Source of the DNA: Sandaracinus sp.
GTDB lineage: Bacteria > Myxococcota_A > Polyangia > Polyangiales > Houyiibacteriaceae
Length of the DNA stretch: 64,000 nucleotides
Direction of reading: 5' to 3'
Assembly (NCBI GenBank): GCA_020633125.1
Contig: JACKEH010000012.1
Span: 1 to 64,000, forward strand
The position numbers were made by a program, and so were the translations under genes. Under the pieces are notes generated by a model. The model was given only the letters and a program-made list of their open reading frames with translations. It was not told the DNA's origin and ran no database searches. Below are positions 16,744 through 24,640 of the stretch, piece after piece; position 1 is the first letter of the stretch; each line of letters begins with the position of its first letter.

Positions 16744-17925
16744 TCAACGGGTACGCAGCAGGTGCGACATCGCTTCGCCGAGCCCTTCGAGCGTCAGCGG
16801 GTACATGTCGAACACCCCGCGAATGTTCTCGATGGTGTTGCCCTCCCAATAGCGAGGGGGCTCGGGGTTCAGCCAGACGGACTTACGGAAGTGGTTCCGT
16901 AGGCGCATGAGCCAGGAGATGCCCTCCATGCGCTCTTCGCCTTCGTAGGAGAGCGCGCCGCCGGGGCTCATCAGCTCGTAGGGCGCCATCAACGCGTCGC
17001 CGACGAGGATGAGCTTGTAGTGCGGACCGCACTCGTGGAGCAGGTCCTCGATGCGCACCGGATCGGTGAATCGCTCGGTCTCGTAGACCCGCCCGTAGAC
17101 GCAGTTGTGGAAGTAGTAGGTGCGAAGCTCTTTGAAGTGCGTCGACTTCTTCGCCGCGGAGAAGAGGCGCGAGCAGAGCAGCGCGAAGGGGTCCATCGAG
17201 CCGCCGACGTCCATCATCAGGATGACGCGGGTGTTCGGGCGACGCGGAGGTCGCACGACGACCTCGAGCTCGCCGGCGTTCTTCGCGGTCGCCGCGATGG
17301 TGCCCTCGAGGTCGAGCTCCTCGTCACCGCCGATGCGCACGTAGGTGCGGAGCTTTCGCAGCGCGAGCTGCATCTGCCGAACGTCGAGCGTCAGGTCCTG
17401 GCGGTACCCCTGGTAGAGCCGCGCGTCTGCGGTCTTGATCGCGCTGCGTCCGCCGCCCGGACCGCCCACGCGAATGCCTTGGCGCGCGGCCTTGCCCGAG
17501 TGACCGAAGGGCGAGGTGCCCGCGGTGCCGATCCACTTGTTGCCGCCGTCGTGGCGTTCCTTCTGCTCTTCGAGTCGTTTCTCGAAGAGCTTCTGCAGCT
17601 CCTCGGGATCGAGGTTCTCGAGCAGCGCGCGCTCTTCGTCGGTGAGCTGATCGGCGATCGGCATCGCCTTCTTCAGCCACTCGAGCAGCTCGTCTTGCAC
17701 CTTCTTCGACTCGACCTCGACGCCTCGGAAGACCTTGAGGAACGCCTGGTCGAAGTCGTCGAGGTGACCCTCGCGGTGCACGAGGAGCGCGCGCGCGACG
17801 TGGTAGAAGCCGTCGAGGCTCTGCTCGTGAAGGCCCGCCTTCAGCGCGCGCGCGAGCTGCACCGCTTCGGTCGTCCCCACCGGGACCCCTCGCGCACGCA
17901 GCTCGTAGAGGAAAGGCAGGTACAC
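16744..17925 (-). CDS. VWA domain protein (CoxE-like), partner of MoxR ATPase
   Basis: A 393 aa cytoplasmic protein. The N-terminal half is helical and charged (LTDEERALLENLDPEEL). A CoxE-type von Willebrand A domain occupies about 225-390 with the metal-site motif DVGGSMD (239-245), a slight departure from the canonical D-x-S-x-S because the third position is Gly. Its start lies 1 nt after the MoxR stop. Paired MoxR and VWA proteins act as AAA+ chaperone plus substrate adaptor in cofactor insertion or complex maturation. What they mature here is unknown; the neighbouring peroxiredoxin and giant repeat protein are candidates. Confidence 0.9.
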   Translation of the reverse strand: MYLPFLYELRARGVPVGTTEAVQLARALKAGLHEQSLDGFYHVARALLVHREGHLDDFDQAFLKVFRGVEVESKKVQDELLEWLKKAMPIADQLTDEERALLENLDPEELQKLFEKRLEEQKERHDGGNKWIGTAGTSPFGHSGKAARQGIRVGGPGGGRSAIKTADARLYQGYRQDLTLDVRQMQLALRKLRTYVRIGGDEELDLEGTIAATAKNAGELEVVVRPPRRPNTRVILMMDVGGSMDPFALLCSRLFSAAKKSTHFKELRTYYFHNCVYGRVYETERFTDPVRIEDLLHECGPHYKLILVGDALMAPYELMSPGGALSYEGEERMEGISWLMRLRNHFRKSVWLNPEPPRYWEGNTIENIRGVFDMYPLTLEGLGEAMSHLLRTR

Positions 17926-17926
17926 G

Positions 17927-18766
17927 TCAGCTCCGCCAGCGCTTGCCGCCCGAGAGCTGGTCGGCGAAGGCGACGAGGTCTTGTTCCTTCTTGAGCAGCG
18001 TGCCGAGGAAGGGCAGCGCGGCCTCGAGCTTCACGTCGGCCACGCCTGCGGCGCGAAGCACGGCGATCCAGTCGACGAGCTCGCTGGTGCTCGGACGCTT
18101 CCGAAGGCGCTTCATCGCACGAAGCTCGAAGAAGGCTTCGATTGCTTGCTCCGCGAGGCGGTCTTCGAGGTCCGGGTGATGGACCCGCACGATGTCCGCC
18201 ATCAGCTCCGGCGTCGGGAAGTCGATGAAGTGGAAGACGCAGCGGCGAAGGAAGGCGTCGGGCAGCTCCTTCTCGGCGTTGCTGGTGATGATCACCACCG
18301 GTCGCTGCGTCGCGGCGACCTCTTCCTGAAGCTCGTCGATCGTGAAGCGCATCCGATCGAGCTCGTTGAGCAAGTCGTTCGGGAACTCGACGTCGGCCTT
18401 GTCGATCTCGTCGATGAGCAGGACCACGCGCTTCTTCGCCGCGAAGGCTTCGCCCATCGGGCCGAGCTTGATGTATTGGCGGATGTCCCCGACGTTCTTG
18501 TCCTGAAAACGCGAGTCGTAGAGCCGCTGCACGGTGTCGTAGACGTAGAGGCCGTCCTGCGCGCGCGTGGTGCTCTTCACGTTCCAGCGGATGAGCTCGT
18601 GGTCGAGCGCCGCGGACACGGCCTCCGCGAGCAACGTCTTTCCGGTTCCGGGCTCGCCGCGCACCAGCAGCGGGCGTTCGAGGGCGAGCGCGCAGTTGAC
18701 CGCGCTCTCGAGCGAGGGGCTGGTCAGGTAGGTCGTGGTGCCGGTGAAGCGGGCGAACTCGGACAT
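17927..18766 (-). CDS. MoxR-family AAA+ ATPase
   Basis: A 279 aa cytoplasmic AAA+ protein. Walker A GEPGTGKT is at 37-44, Walker B VVLLIDEID at about 114-122, sensor-1 IITSNAEKELPDAFLRRC follows, and the C-terminus is the helical lid. The length and order match the MoxR/YehL-like branch. ATP-driven remodelling of a protein complex with the adjacent VWA protein is the known family role. It is the second gene of the five-gene minus-strand cluster (18921 to 9875). Confidence 0.94.
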   Translation of the reverse strand: MSEFARFTGTTTYLTSPSLESAVNCALALERPLLVRGEPGTGKTLLAEAVSAALDHELIRWNVKSTTRAQDGLYVYDTVQRLYDSRFQDKNVGDIRQYIKLGPMGEAFAAKKRVVLLIDEIDKADVEFPNDLLNELDRMRFTIDELQEEVAATQRPVVIITSNAEKELPDAFLRRCVFHFIDFPTPELMADIVRVHHPDLEDRLAEQAIEAFFELRAMKRLRKRPSTSELVDWIAVLRAAGVADVKLEAALPFLGTLLKKEQDLVAFADQLSGGKRWRS

Positions 18767-18798
18767 CGAGGCTCCTGTGCTCGTCCGACGCAGGCGCG

Positions 18799-18921
18799 TC
18801 AGGAGCGTTTCTTCTTGGGGGACTTCGGTCGCCGGACACGCTCGTAGGTCCGCCCGAGTCGGAAGCCGAGGCTGCCGCCGACGAGGGCACCGACTGCGAG
18901 GAGGACGAGGTAGAGGGTCAT
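18799..18921 (-). CDS. Small single-pass membrane protein
   Basis: A 40 aa predicted protein: MTLYLVLLAVGALVGG begins one hydrophobic helix with small-residue GxxxG-like spacing, followed by a very basic tail ending KSPKKKRS (positive-inside). It lies 32 nt upstream of moxR on the same strand, so it may be the leader gene of that operon. No homologous family is recognised; the call rests on the clean topology and position. A longer in-frame start at 18984 exists but adds non-hydrophobic sequence. Confidence 0.5.
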   Translation of the reverse strand: MTLYLVLLAVGALVGGSLGFRLGRTYERVRRPKSPKKKRS

Positions 18922-19001
18922 CTGGCGAGCCCGGCCGTTGCTGAATGGCGGTTCAACGGTACCATCCCGGCCGCCGCACGCCACCGGGCGCGGCTCGTTC
19001 G

Positions 19002-19904
19002 ATGTTCAGGCGTTCCCCTTTCTTCTCCACCTTCCTCTGGCTGACCGCGGCCCTCGGCGGTTGCGACTGCGGCGAGGCAGGCGTCGAGGTCGATGGCCCG
19101 AACCCCTACGTGCGCTGCGGCGCGCGGGAGCCTCGTGAGGGCTCTTGGTCCTCGGGATCGTTGCGTTTTTCCGCCGACGAACGAGTCCTTCGCGTCGAGG
19201 GCCTCGAGCGATTCGTCGTGATTTCGGCGGTCGGTACCGAAGGCGAGCTCCCGGAGCTTCCGGTGTTGGTGCTCGGCGGCGCCACAGTGCCCGGGCTCCT
19301 CGAAGCGCTGGGCGAGCGCCCCGTCTTGCTGCTTCCGGGTGGGGACGACGACGCCGAGGCCTATGCCGATCGCCTCGACGAGCTGCCCTCCGACGCCAAG
19401 GACCGTGTCGTGGACCTCGCCGGATTCCACGAGCTCGTCACGCCCCACGGACGTTTCGTGCTCGTTCCGGGGGCCGACGAAGGCCGCTACGGCGTGGGCG
19501 AAGGCGCCTGCGGCTTCGGCGAAGCGGACTTGGAAGCACGTGGCGACTTCGAAGGCGAGGTGTCTTGGTTGCTGAGCTGGGCCGCGCCTCGTGTCGCGGG
19601 GGAGCACGGCGTGGATCGAGGGCTCGGCGGCGCGCACGCGGGATCGCCGAGCCTCGGCGCGTTCGCGGAGACGCTCGGAGTCCGAGGGGGAATCTTTGCG
19701 TTTCCTCGAGAAAGTGCGGCGCTTCCAGCGCATTTCGACGGCAGCGCGCCCCTGGCCGAGGACCAACCCGCGACCGACCTCGCGGTGGTGGTCCCTTCGT
19801 TTGGGGCCCCCACCGAGCGCTTCGACGAGGGCTCGCTCACACGAGATCACCTCGTGATCGAGCTCGGCCCCGACGGGCTGCGCGTCGTCTCGCCGGGCAC
19901 CTGA
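19002..19904 (+). CDS. Predicted lipoprotein of unknown function
   Basis: A 300 aa protein with a signal peptide and lipobox AALGGC (Cys21), then CDCGEAGVEV. The body alternates strands and loops (LPVLVLGGATVPGLLEALG, RPVLLLPGGDDD, HGRFVLVPGADE), reminiscent of a Rossmann-like or phosphoesterase-like alpha/beta fold, but no metal-ligand set of a calcineurin-type phosphoesterase is complete. ATG 19002 is chosen because it opens the signal peptide. Divergent from the moxR cluster. The function is not recognised. Confidence 0.72.
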   Translation: MFRRSPFFSTFLWLTAALGGCDCGEAGVEVDGPNPYVRCGAREPREGSWSSGSLRFSADERVLRVEGLERFVVISAVGTEGELPELPVLVLGGATVPGLLEALGERPVLLLPGGDDDAEAYADRLDELPSDAKDRVVDLAGFHELVTPHGRFVLVPGADEGRYGVGEGACGFGEADLEARGDFEGEVSWLLSWAAPRVAGEHGVDRGLGGAHAGSPSLGAFAETLGVRGGIFAFPRESAALPAHFDGSAPLAEDQPATDLAVVVPSFGAPTERFDEGSLTRDHLVIELGPDGLRVVSPGT

Positions 19905-20043
19905 GCCGATTCGCCGGCACGTCCACCGGCTTCGCGGCGCGGTGAACGGCTTCTACTGGATTTCATGGGGATTTCATGACGCGCTGCGCCATCCAGACCG
20001 GTTTGCGCGCGCCGCCGACGTGGGTAAGGTGCGGCGCCTTCCG

Positions 20044-20589
20044 ATGGCCCACCTGGTTCTCCACCTCCCCGAGATCGAATCCCAAGGTCGCAAGTCCTAC
20101 GACCTCGCGCTCACGCGTGCGTGGCTCGCGGAGGCGTTCGCGGACACCGATCTGACGATTCCGGACGACGCGGGCGAGAACGCCGGGCGGCTCGTCGTCG
20201 ACGCGCAGAAGGCGGGCGACGACGTGGTGCTGCAAGGCACGCTGGACGCGGTGGTGATGACGCCCTGCGCGCGCTGCAACGCGCCGGTGAAGCTCGAGGT
20301 GTCGATGCCCTTCGTGCACCACCTCACGCCGCGCCCCGATCACCACGAGCTCCCGGAAGAGCTCGAGCTCACGCCCGAAGACCTCGAGCTCGAGCACTAC
20401 GGCGGGGACGAGATCGCGCTCGACGCGCTGGTCCGCGAAGCGATCCTGCTGGAGCTTCCGATGCGTCCGCTCCACCCGGAAGGCGAATGCGACCCCGAGG
20501 TCGAAGCGGCATTGAAGGCGGCGAGCGAGAAGGCCGCGAGCGGACCGCTCGCCGGGCTCGCCGCGCTCAAAGACAAGCTGAAGAGCTGA
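20044..20589 (+). CDS. DUF177/YceD family protein
   Basis: A 181 aa cytoplasmic protein. It has the family core with the CARC pair (Cys75, Cys78, TPCARCNAPV), the acidic middle and the LELPMRPLHPEGEC segment; the second Cys pair seen in many members is not intact (only one Cys remains). YceD is linked to 23S rRNA/ribosome biogenesis and is normally followed by rpmF. Here rpmF is absent and fabG follows after 16 nt, giving the tail of the yceD-rpmF-plsX-fab cluster. ATG 20044 is preferred over a longer upstream frame because the family N-terminus aligns there. Confidence 0.8.
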   Translation: MAHLVLHLPEIESQGRKSYDLALTRAWLAEAFADTDLTIPDDAGENAGRLVVDAQKAGDDVVLQGTLDAVVMTPCARCNAPVKLEVSMPFVHHLTPRPDHHELPEELELTPEDLELEHYGGDEIALDALVREAILLELPMRPLHPEGECDPEVEAALKAASEKAASGPLAGLAALKDKLKS

Positions 20590-20605
20590 GAGGGAAGGGG
20601 TGGGC

Positions 20606-21352
20606 ATGTTCGACTTGAGCGGCAAAGTCGCGCTCGTCACCGGCGGAAGCCGCGGCATCGGCCGCGCGATCTGCGAGCAGCTCGCGGGCGCGGGCGCGTT
20701 CGTGGTGGTGAACTACCGAAGCGGCGAGGCCGCGGCGAAGGAGGTCGTCACGGCGATCGAGAACGCCGGTGGCAAGGCCGAAGCGATTGCCTTCGACGTC
20801 GCGGATGCCGCGGCGGTGGACGAGGCGGTCGGCTCGATCGCCAAGCGTCAAGGTCGCCTCGACATCCTCGTGAACAATGCGGGAATCGCGCGTGACCAGC
20901 TCCTGCTTCGCGTGAAGCCGGACGAGGTCGCCGACAGCTTCGCGACGAACTTCAACGGCGCGCTCTGGTGCGCGAAGGCGGCGATTCGTCCGATGATGAA
21001 GGCCCGCGCGGGCCGCATCGTGAACCTCTCGTCGGTGGTCGGCGAAGCGGGCAACCCCGGCCAGTCCGTCTACTCGGCCACGAAGGCCGCGGTGCTCGGG
21101 TTGACGAAGACCCTGGCCCGCGAGTACGCCTCGCGCGGCGTGACCGTCAACGCGGTCGCCCCCGGCTACATCGACACCGACATGACCTCGGGCCTGCCCG
21201 AGGAGGCAAAGGGCCACATCGTCGCCAGCACCCCTCTGGGGCGCGTCGGCCGCCCCGAGGAGGTCGCGGCCGCGGTCCTCTTCCTCGTCAGCGACGAGGC
21301 TTCCTACATCACCGGCCAAGTTTTGCGCGTCAACGGCGGCATGTACCTCTGA
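20606..21352 (+). CDS. fabG: 3-oxoacyl-ACP reductase FabG
   Basis: A 248 aa short-chain dehydrogenase that reduces 3-oxoacyl-ACP with NADPH in fatty-acid elongation. Seen: the cofactor motif TGGSRGIG (12-19), NNAG (90-93), the catalytic Ser143-Tyr156-Lys160 triad in NLSSVVG and YSATK, and the C-terminus ITGQVLRVNGGMYL typical of FabG. A purine-rich AGGGAAGGGG site 5 nt before ATG 20606 supports this start; a GTG 6 nt upstream is possible. It is followed by acpP and fabF, the standard order. Confidence 0.96.
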   Translation: MFDLSGKVALVTGGSRGIGRAICEQLAGAGAFVVVNYRSGEAAAKEVVTAIENAGGKAEAIAFDVADAAAVDEAVGSIAKRQGRLDILVNNAGIARDQLLLRVKPDEVADSFATNFNGALWCAKAAIRPMMKARAGRIVNLSSVVGEAGNPGQSVYSATKAAVLGLTKTLAREYASRGVTVNAVAPGYIDTDMTSGLPEEAKGHIVASTPLGRVGRPEEVAAAVLFLVSDEASYITGQVLRVNGGMYL

Positions 21353-21446
21353 AGGTCGACTTCCTGACGCACTCTTTCGAGAACCTACTTCGACGACAAC
21401 GACGGAACACGTGGCGGTCCTGAGACCGCCTCTCTTGGAGGACAAC

Positions 21447-21680
21447 ATGGATATCGCGGAAAAGGTCAAAGAGATCATCTCGCAGCAGCTCGACGTCGAC
21501 ATGGCCAACATCAAGCCGGAAGCGGCGTTCATCGACGACCTCGGGGCGGACTCTCTGGCCATCGTCGAGCTCGTGCTCGCCTTCGAGGAGCAGTTCGAGA
21601 TCGACATTCCGGACGAGGACACCGAGAAGATCCGCACGGTCGGCGACGCGGTGTCGTACATCCAAGAGCGCGCGAGCTGA
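21447..21680 (+). CDS. acpP: Acyl carrier protein
   Basis: A 77 aa acidic four-helix carrier. The phosphopantetheine site is Ser36 in GADSLAIVELV; the flanks LDVDMANIKPEAAFIDDL and IDIPDEDTEKIRTVGDAV are typical of AcpP. The start at 21447 has a TTGGAGG ribosome site and gives the conserved length. It sits between fabG and fabF, which use it as substrate carrier. The intergenic gap to fabF (157 nt) is unusually wide for this cluster. Confidence 0.97.
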   Translation: MDIAEKVKEIISQQLDVDMANIKPEAAFIDDLGADSLAIVELVLAFEEQFEIDIPDEDTEKIRTVGDAVSYIQERAS

Positions 21681-21837
21681 GCGCTCTGCCTCTACGGCCG
21701 CGGCCGCAGAGGCTCGAGTCCACGTGTGAGAGCGGCCGGTTCCGATTTTCGGGCCCGGCCGTCGTCACGCGAACGCCGCGTGCGCGACAGGAGAGCGGCA
21801 CGCGGTCCCGAAAGACCTGCGAGCGGAGACGCCGACG

Positions 21838-23079
21838 ATGCGACGAGTCGTGATCACGGGCGTGGGGGCCGTGAGCCCCTGCGGCAAGGACACCCGAACC
21901 ACGTGGGAGAACGTGGTGGGGGGCAAGAGTGGAATTGCGCGAATCCAGCGCTGGGACGCCTCGGAGATGGCGTCGCAGATCGCCGGTGAGTGCCTCGACT
22001 TCGACCCCGAGGAGTACATCGAGAAGAAGCGTCTCCGTGAGATGGCGCGCTTCATCCACCTCGCGCTCGGGGCCAGCCATCTGGCGATCGAGTCCGCCGG
22101 TTTCACGCCCGACGACGCCTTGAAGGAGCGCACCGGCACCTTCATCGGCGTCGGTTTCTGCGGCCTCGAGGCGGTGGAGCAGCAGCACGAGGTGCTGATG
22201 ACGAAGGGCGCACGTCGTGTGTCACCGTACTTCATCCCCTCGGCCATCTCGAACCTCGCGCCGGGTCAGGTCTCGATGCGTTGGGGCCTTCGCGGACCGA
22301 GCTACACGACGACGAGCGCGTGCAGCAGCGGCGCGCACGGCATCGGCGAAGCCTTCCGCTGGATTCAGCGTGGCGACATCGACGCCGCGGTGGCCGGGGG
22401 TGCGGAAGCCAGCGTCACGCCCCTCGGCGTGGCGGGGTTCGCCTCGATGCGCGCGCTCTCGAAGCGCAACGACGACCCCGAGCGTGCGTCGCGTCCCTTC
22501 GACGTCGACCGCGACGGATTCGTGATCGCGGAGGGCGCGGGCATCGTGGTGCTCGAAGAGCGCGAAGCCGCGATCAAGCGCGGCGCGCCGATTCTCGCCG
22601 AGGTCGTCGGCTACGGCGCGACCGCGGACGCGTATCACCTCACGCAGCCGGCGCCGGAAGGCGAAGGCGCGCAGCGTGCGATGCGGGCGGCGCTCAAGGA
22701 CGCGAAGCTCGATCCGAGCGCCGTCGACTACGTGAACGCGCACGGCACCTCGACCCCGACGGGCGACGGACAAGAGCTGCAGGCGATTCGTTCCGTGTTC
22801 GGATCGCATGCGCAGGATCACCTCTGGATCAGCTCGACCAAGAGCGTCCACGGTCACCTGCTCGGTGCGGCGGGCGGTCTCGAAGCGGTGATCGCGTCGC
22901 TCGTCCTCTCGGAGGACGTGGTTCCGCCGACCGTGAACCTCGACAACCCCGACCCGGCGTGTGAGGGGCTCGAGCTCGTGCCGCACACCGCACGCAAGCG
23001 CACGACGAACGTCGCGCTCAGCAACTCCTTCGGCTTCGGCGGCACGAACGTGACGCTGGTGCTGCGGAAGCACGCCTGA
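21838..23079 (+). CDS. fabF: Beta-ketoacyl-ACP synthase II
   Basis: A 413 aa thiolase-fold condensing enzyme that elongates acyl-ACP with malonyl-ACP. Catalytic residues are visible: Cys162 in TTSACSSGAHGIG, His302 in VNAHGTSTPTGD and His340 in SVHGHLLGAAGG, with Lys335 just before. The end NSFGFGGTNVTLVLRKH is the typical FabF terminus and the length is normal. The stop overlaps the rpiB start (TGATG), indicating translational coupling, a pairing found in several delta-type proteobacteria. Confidence 0.96.
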   Translation: MRRVVITGVGAVSPCGKDTRTTWENVVGGKSGIARIQRWDASEMASQIAGECLDFDPEEYIEKKRLREMARFIHLALGASHLAIESAGFTPDDALKERTGTFIGVGFCGLEAVEQQHEVLMTKGARRVSPYFIPSAISNLAPGQVSMRWGLRGPSYTTTSACSSGAHGIGEAFRWIQRGDIDAAVAGGAEASVTPLGVAGFASMRALSKRNDDPERASRPFDVDRDGFVIAEGAGIVVLEEREAAIKRGAPILAEVVGYGATADAYHLTQPAPEGEGAQRAMRAALKDAKLDPSAVDYVNAHGTSTPTGDGQELQAIRSVFGSHAQDHLWISSTKSVHGHLLGAAGGLEAVIASLVLSEDVVPPTVNLDNPDPACEGLELVPHTARKRTTNVALSNSFGFGGTNVTLVLRKHA

Positions 23080-23507
23080 TGCGTTTGTTCGCTGGCAGCG
23101 ATCACGCGGGCCTCGATCTGAAAAACCACCTCGTCGCGAAGCTTCGCGCCGAGGGGCACGAGGTCGAGGACCTCGGCACGCACGACGCCACGAGCACCGA
23201 CTACCCGGACTGGGCGGCGCGCGTGACGGATGCCGTGCTGGCCAACGCGGGCAGCCTCGGATTGCTGGTGTGTGGAACGGGCATCGGCATGTCGATCGCC
23301 GCCAACCGTCGACATGGCATTCGTGCCGCGCTCTGCACCGACACGTTCTCCGCCAAGGCCACGCGCGCCCACAACGACGCGAACGTGCTCTGCTTGGGCT
23401 CGCGCGTGGTCGGCGTCGGCGTGGCCGAGGACATCCTCGACGCCTTCGTGGCGGGGACCTTCGAGGGCGGGCGTCACGCCGGCCGGATCGCGAAGCTCGA
23501 CTCGTGA
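23079..23507 (+). CDS. rpiB: Ribose-5-phosphate isomerase B
   Basis: A 142 aa RpiB/LacAB-family sugar-phosphate isomerase interconverting ribose 5-phosphate and ribulose 5-phosphate. Seen: GSDHAGLDLKNHL near the N-terminus, the catalytic Cys65 in LLVCGTGIGMSIAAN, and the RAALCTDTFSAKATRAHNDA block that binds the phosphate. The length is normal. It overlaps fabF upstream and a 64-codon Cys-rich frame downstream by one base each, so all three are likely translated from one message. Confidence 0.95.
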   Translation: MRLFAGSDHAGLDLKNHLVAKLRAEGHEVEDLGTHDATSTDYPDWAARVTDAVLANAGSLGLLVCGTGIGMSIAANRRHGIRAALCTDTFSAKATRAHNDANVLCLGSRVVGVGVAEDILDAFVAGTFEGGRHAGRIAKLDS

Positions 23508-23701
23508 TGTTCCCGCGCGACGCGACCTTTCGCGAGCAGGTCGAGAAGTTTCGTCTCGTCTGGCATTGCGAGGATTGCGTCTGCTTCGACCCGGAGTCCG
23601 AGCGCTGCGCGCACGGCTTTCCGCTCGCGAAACACCGGGCCGCGACGGATCACGATCCGAAGGCGCCCGTCGCGTTCTGCAAAGAGCACGAGATCGCCTG
23701 A
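23507..23701 (+). CDS. Small Cys-rich (putative zinc-binding) protein
   Basis: A 64 aa protein starting at an ATG that overlaps the rpiB stop by one base. The cysteines are arranged HCEDCVCFDPESERCAHGFP and later FCKEHE, giving C-x2-C-x-C-x7-C plus nearby histidines, a plausible zinc or iron-sulfur site. No signal peptide or membrane helix. The gene is followed by a strong terminator, which fits it being the last gene of the fab-rpiB operon. Small Cys-rich proteins of this kind occur as uncharacterised conserved proteins; the metal and function are unknown. Confidence 0.75.
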   Translation: MFPRDATFREQVEKFRLVWHCEDCVCFDPESERCAHGFPLAKHRAATDHDPKAPVAFCKEHEIA

Positions 23702-23714
23702 ACGTGGGCGACGA

Positions 23715-23753
23715 GCGAAAGACCTGCTCCGACCGAGCGGGTCTTTCGCGTTT
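23715..23753 (+). terminator. Terminator of the fabG-acpP-fabF-rpiB operon
   Basis: A 15-bp stem GCGAAAGACCTGCTC / GAGCGGGTCTTTCGC with one wobble pair is followed by GTTT. It lies between convergent genes. Confidence 0.8.
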
Positions 23754-23765
23754 CCACCACGTGCG

Positions 23766-24527
23766 TCACTCGAAACGGCCGCCGCGTCCGGCGCCGTCGC
23801 GGAACCGCGCGGCGCCTTCGGCCGCACCCGCGGAGAGCGCACGCGCCCCGTGGTGGAACTCGTGTCGCAGCGCCTCTTCGAACGTGGCGTCGAGTCCGTC
23901 GAAGACGCTCGCGCGGTCGCTCAGGACACACGTCCACGGAAACGAGGCGATGTGCGCCGCGAGTGCTTGCGCCTCCTCGCGCGCCCGACCCGAAGGCACG
24001 ACGCGATCGACCAAGCCCATCGCGTGCGCTTCGCGCGCGTCCACGCCGCGTCCCGTGAGAATCAGATCGAGCGCCCGCCCGAGCCCGACAATCCGCGGAA
24101 GTCGCACCGTGCCACCGTCGATGAGCGGTACCCCCCACCGGCGGCAGAACACACCGAGCACCGCGTCTTCCGCGGCGACGCGCAGATCGCAGAAGAGCGC
24201 GAGCTCGAGCCCTCCCGCGACCGCGTGTCCTTCGATGGCCGCGATCACGGGTTTGGACGGGCGCATGCGCGTCGGCCCCAGCGGAGCGTCGCCTTCGGCT
24301 TCGAAGCGGTTCGGCGCGCCGTCCGCGATGGCTTTGAGGTCCGCGCCCGCACAGAAGGTGCCGGAGTCGCCGCTCACCACCGCGACACGTGCTTCGTCGT
24401 CGGCTTCGAAGGCGCGCACGGCGTCCGCGAGGGCTTCCGCGGTGGCGCGGTCGATCGCGTTCCTTCGCTCGGGGCGGTTCAAGACGATCGTGGTGACGGG
24501 GCCTTCGCGCTCGATTCGTACGCTCAT
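23766..24527 (-). CDS. Crotonase/enoyl-CoA hydratase-family protein
   Basis: A 253 aa crotonase-fold protein. The oxyanion-hole segments are present (TFCAGADLKAI and AIEGHAVAGGLELAL). The two glutamates of classical enoyl-CoA hydratase appear replaced: the segment LGVFCRRWGVPLIDGG has Cys at the first Glu position and the ALDLILTG segment has Asp at the second, by my manual alignment. This FCRRWGVPLIDGG variant is seen in a recognisable crotonase subgroup whose substrate is not settled. It begins at ATG 24527 and is divergent from the MscS gene. Treat the reaction as unknown. Confidence 0.88.
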   Translation of the reverse strand: MSVRIEREGPVTTIVLNRPERRNAIDRATAEALADAVRAFEADDEARVAVVSGDSGTFCAGADLKAIADGAPNRFEAEGDAPLGPTRMRPSKPVIAAIEGHAVAGGLELALFCDLRVAAEDAVLGVFCRRWGVPLIDGGTVRLPRIVGLGRALDLILTGRGVDAREAHAMGLVDRVVPSGRAREEAQALAAHIASFPWTCVLSDRASVFDGLDATFEEALRHEFHHGARALSAGAAEGAARFRDGAGRGGRFE

Positions 24528-24640
24528 GAGGGGCCACGATCCGCGGTTTTTGCCCGCGCGCGCAAGGAAATCCCCCGCGCACGAAAGGAAATCGCGTGCC
24601 ACCGTCGCCCGCGCGCTCCTGGGAGGTACCCTCCGGCGCC

